A stretch of 64,000 nucleotides of DNA. Origin: Timaviella obliquedivisa GSE-PSE-MK23-08B (GTDB lineage Bacteria > Cyanobacteriota > Cyanobacteriia > Elainellales > Elainellaceae). A model generated the notes under the pieces. That model worked only from the letters and a program-made list of their open reading frames with translations. It was not told the origin of the DNA and did no database searches. The stretch covers positions 188,690 through 252,689 of the forward strand of contig JAHHII010000002.1 in NCBI GenBank assembly GCA_019358855.1. Reading direction: 5' to 3'. Below are positions 61,390 to 64,000 of the stretch, piece after piece. The number at the start of each line of letters is the position of its first letter. The first letter of the stretch is position 1. A program made the position numbers and the translations under genes.

Positions 61390-63505
61390 ACTCAACCTTT
61401 TGCAACACCAAACTCATCCGCTTTGTCATGACTAAAGATTCACCTTCTTTATATCGATAGCCCTGTCCGACAAACTCTGGTTTGGTAGTATCTACAATCG
61501 TGCTCCATTCCCATTGTTGCAGCATCTTAGGCAGCGTAAACTCGATCGCCTCATAGTGTGCATTAAAAACAATTAAAAAATCATCGTCCACAACCCGTTC
61601 GCCCTTAGAACCCGGAGTCGGAATTTCTTGTCCATTAAGAAAAATGGCGATCGCCTTGGCTAACCCATCATTCCATTGCTTATCGGTCATTTCGCCGCCA
61701 TTGGGGTTAAACCAAGCAATATCTCTCACATCCGAACCGTGAATGGCTCGACCTTGGAACCACTTGCGCCGCCGAAAAATAGGATGCTGAAGCCGAAAGT
61801 TAATCAGTTTTTGGGAAAATTCTAGCAGAGCATGATCTTGCAAATCCCAATTAACCCAAGAAATTTCATTGTCTTGGCAGTAAGGGTTGTTGTTGCCTCC
61901 TTGCGATCGCCCCATTTCATCACCCGCTAACAACATAGGCACACCCTGAGACAGCATAAGTGTCACTAAGAAATTTCGCTGTTGCTGCTGCCGTAATTGC
62001 AGAATCTCAAGTTTGTCTGTTTCGCCTTCTACACCGCAGTTCCAAGATCGGTTATGGCTGTCTCCATCTCGGCCATTCTCGCCGTTCGCTTGGTTGTGTT
62101 TTTCGTTGTAACTTACTAAGTCACGCAGCGTAAATCCGTCATGAGCGGTAACAAAGTTAATGCTGGCATGGGGTCGTCTACCATTGGTTTGATACAAGTC
62201 AGAACTGCCTGTAAATCGATAGGCAAACTCTGCCAAAGTGCGGTTTTCACCTCGCCAAAAGTCGCGCACCGTATCTCTGTATTTGCCATTCCATTCTGAC
62301 CACAGCAGCGGAAATTCACCCACTTGGTATCCTCCTTCACCCACATCCCAGGGTTCGGCAATGAGTTTGACGTTAGCGAGGACTGGATCTTGATGGATAA
62401 TGTCGAAAAATGCAGCAAGGCGATCGACCGCGTAAAGCTCCCGCGCCAATGCCGAGGCTAGATCGAACCGGAAGCCATCAACGTGCATTTCTAAAACCCA
62501 ATAGCGCAAGCTGTCCATAATCAGCTTTAGCACTTGGGGATGACGAACATTCAGCGAATTACCGCAGCCTGTAAAGTCCATGTAATACTGAGGTTCATCT
62601 TCGACTAAGCGATAGTAAGAAGCGTTATCAATACCGCGCAAAGACAAGGTGGGGCCCATGTGATTGCCTTCCCCTGTGTGGTTATAAACCACATCTAAAA
62701 TCACCTCAATGCCTTCGCGATGGAAGGTCTTTACCATTTCCTTAAACTCTACAACCTGTTCTCCATTCACGTTCCCTGCGCTGTACCCAGAATAGGGTGC
62801 AAAGTAGTTAATGGAATCGTATCCCCAGTAGTTCCTCAACCCTTTCCCTTCTAAGTGTCCGGGATGAGCTAAAAACTGGTGAATGGGCATTAGCTCGATC
62901 GCCGTAATGCCTAACGAATGTAGATGTTGAATCACGGCGGGGTGGGTGAGTCCGGCGTAGGTGCCCTGGAGATGGGGCGGAACTTCTGGATGGAGTTTGG
63001 TGAGTCCTCGCACATGGGCTTCGTAAATCACAGTTTTGTGCCAGGGAGTTTGGAGCAGCTTGTCGCCCTGCCAATCAAAAGATTCATCAATCACGACACC
63101 TTTAGGGATCAGATGGGCGCTGTCTAAAGTAGAGTAAGACAGATCTTCTTCTTCATTGCCCCAGCAATAGCCAAAAATTTCTCTCCCAAAGTTAATCTCG
63201 CCATCGATCGCCTTAGCGTAAGGATCAATCAAAAGTTTATTTACGTTGAAGCGATGCCCTTCTTCAGGCGCATTAGGGCCGTCTACCCGGAAACCGTAGC
63301 GCTGTCCTGGAGAAATGCCCGGTACATAGCCATGCCAAACAAAGTTAGTAACTTCGGTGAGGGGCAAACGGGTTTCACGATTTTCTGCATCAAAGAGGCA
63401 CAGATCTACGCCCGTTGCGTTTTCTGAGAAGAGGGCAAAGTTTGTGCCTTGACCGTCCCAGACTGCGCCTAAGGAATAAGGCGTACCAGACCAAATTGAG
63501 TACAT
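61379..63505 (-). CDS. glgX: Glycogen debranching enzyme GlgX (GH13)
   Basis: A 708-residue isoamylase-type enzyme that cuts alpha-1,6 branches of limit-dextrins from glycogen. The N-terminal CBM48 domain (GTPYSLGAVWDGQGTNFALFSENA) leads into the barrel. VILDVVYNHTGEGN, MHVDGFRFDLASAL with the nucleophile Asp, LIAEPWDVG with the acid Glu, and NFVTAHDGFTLRDLV for the third Asp are in order. The ATG at 63503-63505 (MYSIWSGTPY) is preferred over a TTG at 63535. It converges with the DUF202 gene. Confidence 0.94.
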   Translation of the reverse strand: MYSIWSGTPYSLGAVWDGQGTNFALFSENATGVDLCLFDAENRETRLPLTEVTNFVWHGYVPGISPGQRYGFRVDGPNAPEEGHRFNVNKLLIDPYAKAIDGEINFGREIFGYCWGNEEEDLSYSTLDSAHLIPKGVVIDESFDWQGDKLLQTPWHKTVIYEAHVRGLTKLHPEVPPHLQGTYAGLTHPAVIQHLHSLGITAIELMPIHQFLAHPGHLEGKGLRNYWGYDSINYFAPYSGYSAGNVNGEQVVEFKEMVKTFHREGIEVILDVVYNHTGEGNHMGPTLSLRGIDNASYYRLVEDEPQYYMDFTGCGNSLNVRHPQVLKLIMDSLRYWVLEMHVDGFRFDLASALARELYAVDRLAAFFDIIHQDPVLANVKLIAEPWDVGEGGYQVGEFPLLWSEWNGKYRDTVRDFWRGENRTLAEFAYRFTGSSDLYQTNGRRPHASINFVTAHDGFTLRDLVSYNEKHNQANGENGRDGDSHNRSWNCGVEGETDKLEILQLRQQQQRNFLVTLMLSQGVPMLLAGDEMGRSQGGNNNPYCQDNEISWVNWDLQDHALLEFSQKLINFRLQHPIFRRRKWFQGRAIHGSDVRDIAWFNPNGGEMTDKQWNDGLAKAIAIFLNGQEIPTPGSKGERVVDDDFLIVFNAHYEAIEFTLPKMLQQWEWSTIVDTTKPEFVGQGYRYKEGESLVMTKRMSLVLQKVEFSG

Positions 63506-63684
63506 ATGCTTAGCTTTTGGGGTAAGTGAGGGCAATTTCTGGAGGAAAAAGCGATGTCCTTCATTTTACTTAACAAACTGCTAAACAAGGTCAGAATCTT
63601 CACAAGTTTTTTGGAAGCTAGCTCAGAACGTGAAACCTTGAGACGCGGATTGGTTGCTTCAACAGGCTGCTTTAGTGGATTTCT

Positions 63685-64000
63685 TTAGCGAGTTGCTTCT
63701 AATAGCTGTGAAAAATAAAATGGCGCTTTGTTCAAAGCTCGCCGATCGATTTTCCAGCCCGCATTGTCTAAAATTTTGATAATATCAGCTTCTCGGTGGA
63801 GGTAAGCCCTTGTGGCTTTGCTAGCCCCTGGAAAAAAGCTGCCAATTTTTTTGAGAACGCTATAGGCGGCAGTTTTAGGCGCAAAGCTGAGGAGGAGGCG
63901 CGATTCTGCTAGGCTGCTCAGATGGTTGACCATGCGAGTTGCTTCGTCTTGGGGATAGTGGATCAGCACGTCGAGACAGACAACAGTGTGGTAGCGACCG
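63685..64000 (-). CDS. chlM: Mg-protoporphyrin IX methyltransferase, C-terminal part
   Basis: The frame is open to the window edge, so the N-terminus with the SAM-binding glycine loop is missing. The visible 105 residues read GRYHTVVCLDVLIHYPQD, then MVNHLSSLAESRLLLSFAP, FFPGASKATRAYLHRE and KAPFYFSQLLEATR. These match ChlM, which methylates Mg-protoporphyrin IX on the way to chlorophyll. It is on the same strand as glgX, with a spacer of about 180 bases between them. Confidence 0.9.
   Translation of the reverse strand, partial: GRYHTVVCLDVLIHYPQDEATRMVNHLSSLAESRLLLSFAPKTAAYSVLKKIGSFFPGASKATRAYLHREADIIKILDNAGWKIDRRALNKAPFYFSQLLEATR

Noticed and set aside
1-64000. CRISPR arrays and many GCGATCGC sites as a repeat system
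   Set aside because: No regularly spaced repeats were seen. The octamer is the HIP1 palindrome common across many cyanobacterial genomes.

Overview
The window comes from a cyanobacterium. It carries allophycocyanin genes (apcA, apcB, apcC), the photosystem II extrinsic protein PsbU, chlorophyll synthase (chlG), the C-terminal end of Mg-protoporphyrin methyltransferase (chlM) and the cyanobacterial NDH-1 subunit ndhO. The palindrome GCGATCGC (HIP1) is scattered through genes and spacers. Gene content and the many two-component kinases fit a filamentous, Leptolyngbya-like lineage, but this placement is an inference. I found no rRNA, convincing tRNA, CRISPR array, prophage or intact transposase.

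Layout. 1-10 kb holds the end of sat, an FKBP isomerase, small conserved proteins, a Ca2+-type P-ATPase, hisF, a WecA/TagO-like transferase and cinA. At 10.1-17.4 kb a get3d-like ATPase gene and chlG bracket an accessory island: a Uma2 nuclease, a coiled-coil protein, a P-loop ATPase overlapping a TPR protein, and a HigBA toxin-antitoxin pair. The 3' tail of get3d and the 5' head of chlG are each present twice, at the island's edges. 17.6-30 kb holds a class A penicillin-binding protein, a creatininase-family protein, a degenerate ADP-ribosylglycohydrolase, a 7TM-HD phosphodiesterase, rsmB, two pentapeptide-repeat proteins, an XRE/GrpE-like fusion and a SagB-type double nitroreductase. 30-41.5 kb holds ndhO, mdh, aroQ, larE, rlmN, a Crp/Fnr regulator, a site-2 protease, ribBA and argC.

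41.5-47.7 kb (minus strand) is a signalling block: a hybrid histidine kinase, a bilin-type GAF histidine kinase and two lone receiver proteins, followed by an NYN RNase gene split from its C-terminal domains by one in-frame TAG. A perfect 21-bp direct repeat brackets the four signalling genes. 48-52 kb has ubiD, apcABC and cobO. 52.7-64 kb has a REC-GAF-kinase, nadB (bracketed by inverted copies of a ~158-bp palindromic repeat), psbU, an S4 protein, an Anbu proteasome-like protease, a membrane hydrolase, folC, a DUF202 protein, glgX and the end of chlM.

The housekeeping genes are mostly single units or short runs rather than long operons. The likeliest places for something undescribed are the ATPase/TPR pair inside the get3d-chlG island, the repeat-bracketed signalling cassette, and the stop-split NYN/LOTUS gene. 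Coordinates of starts use the best in-frame codon and ribosome-binding site I could see. Functions are from motif reading only; no database search was run.
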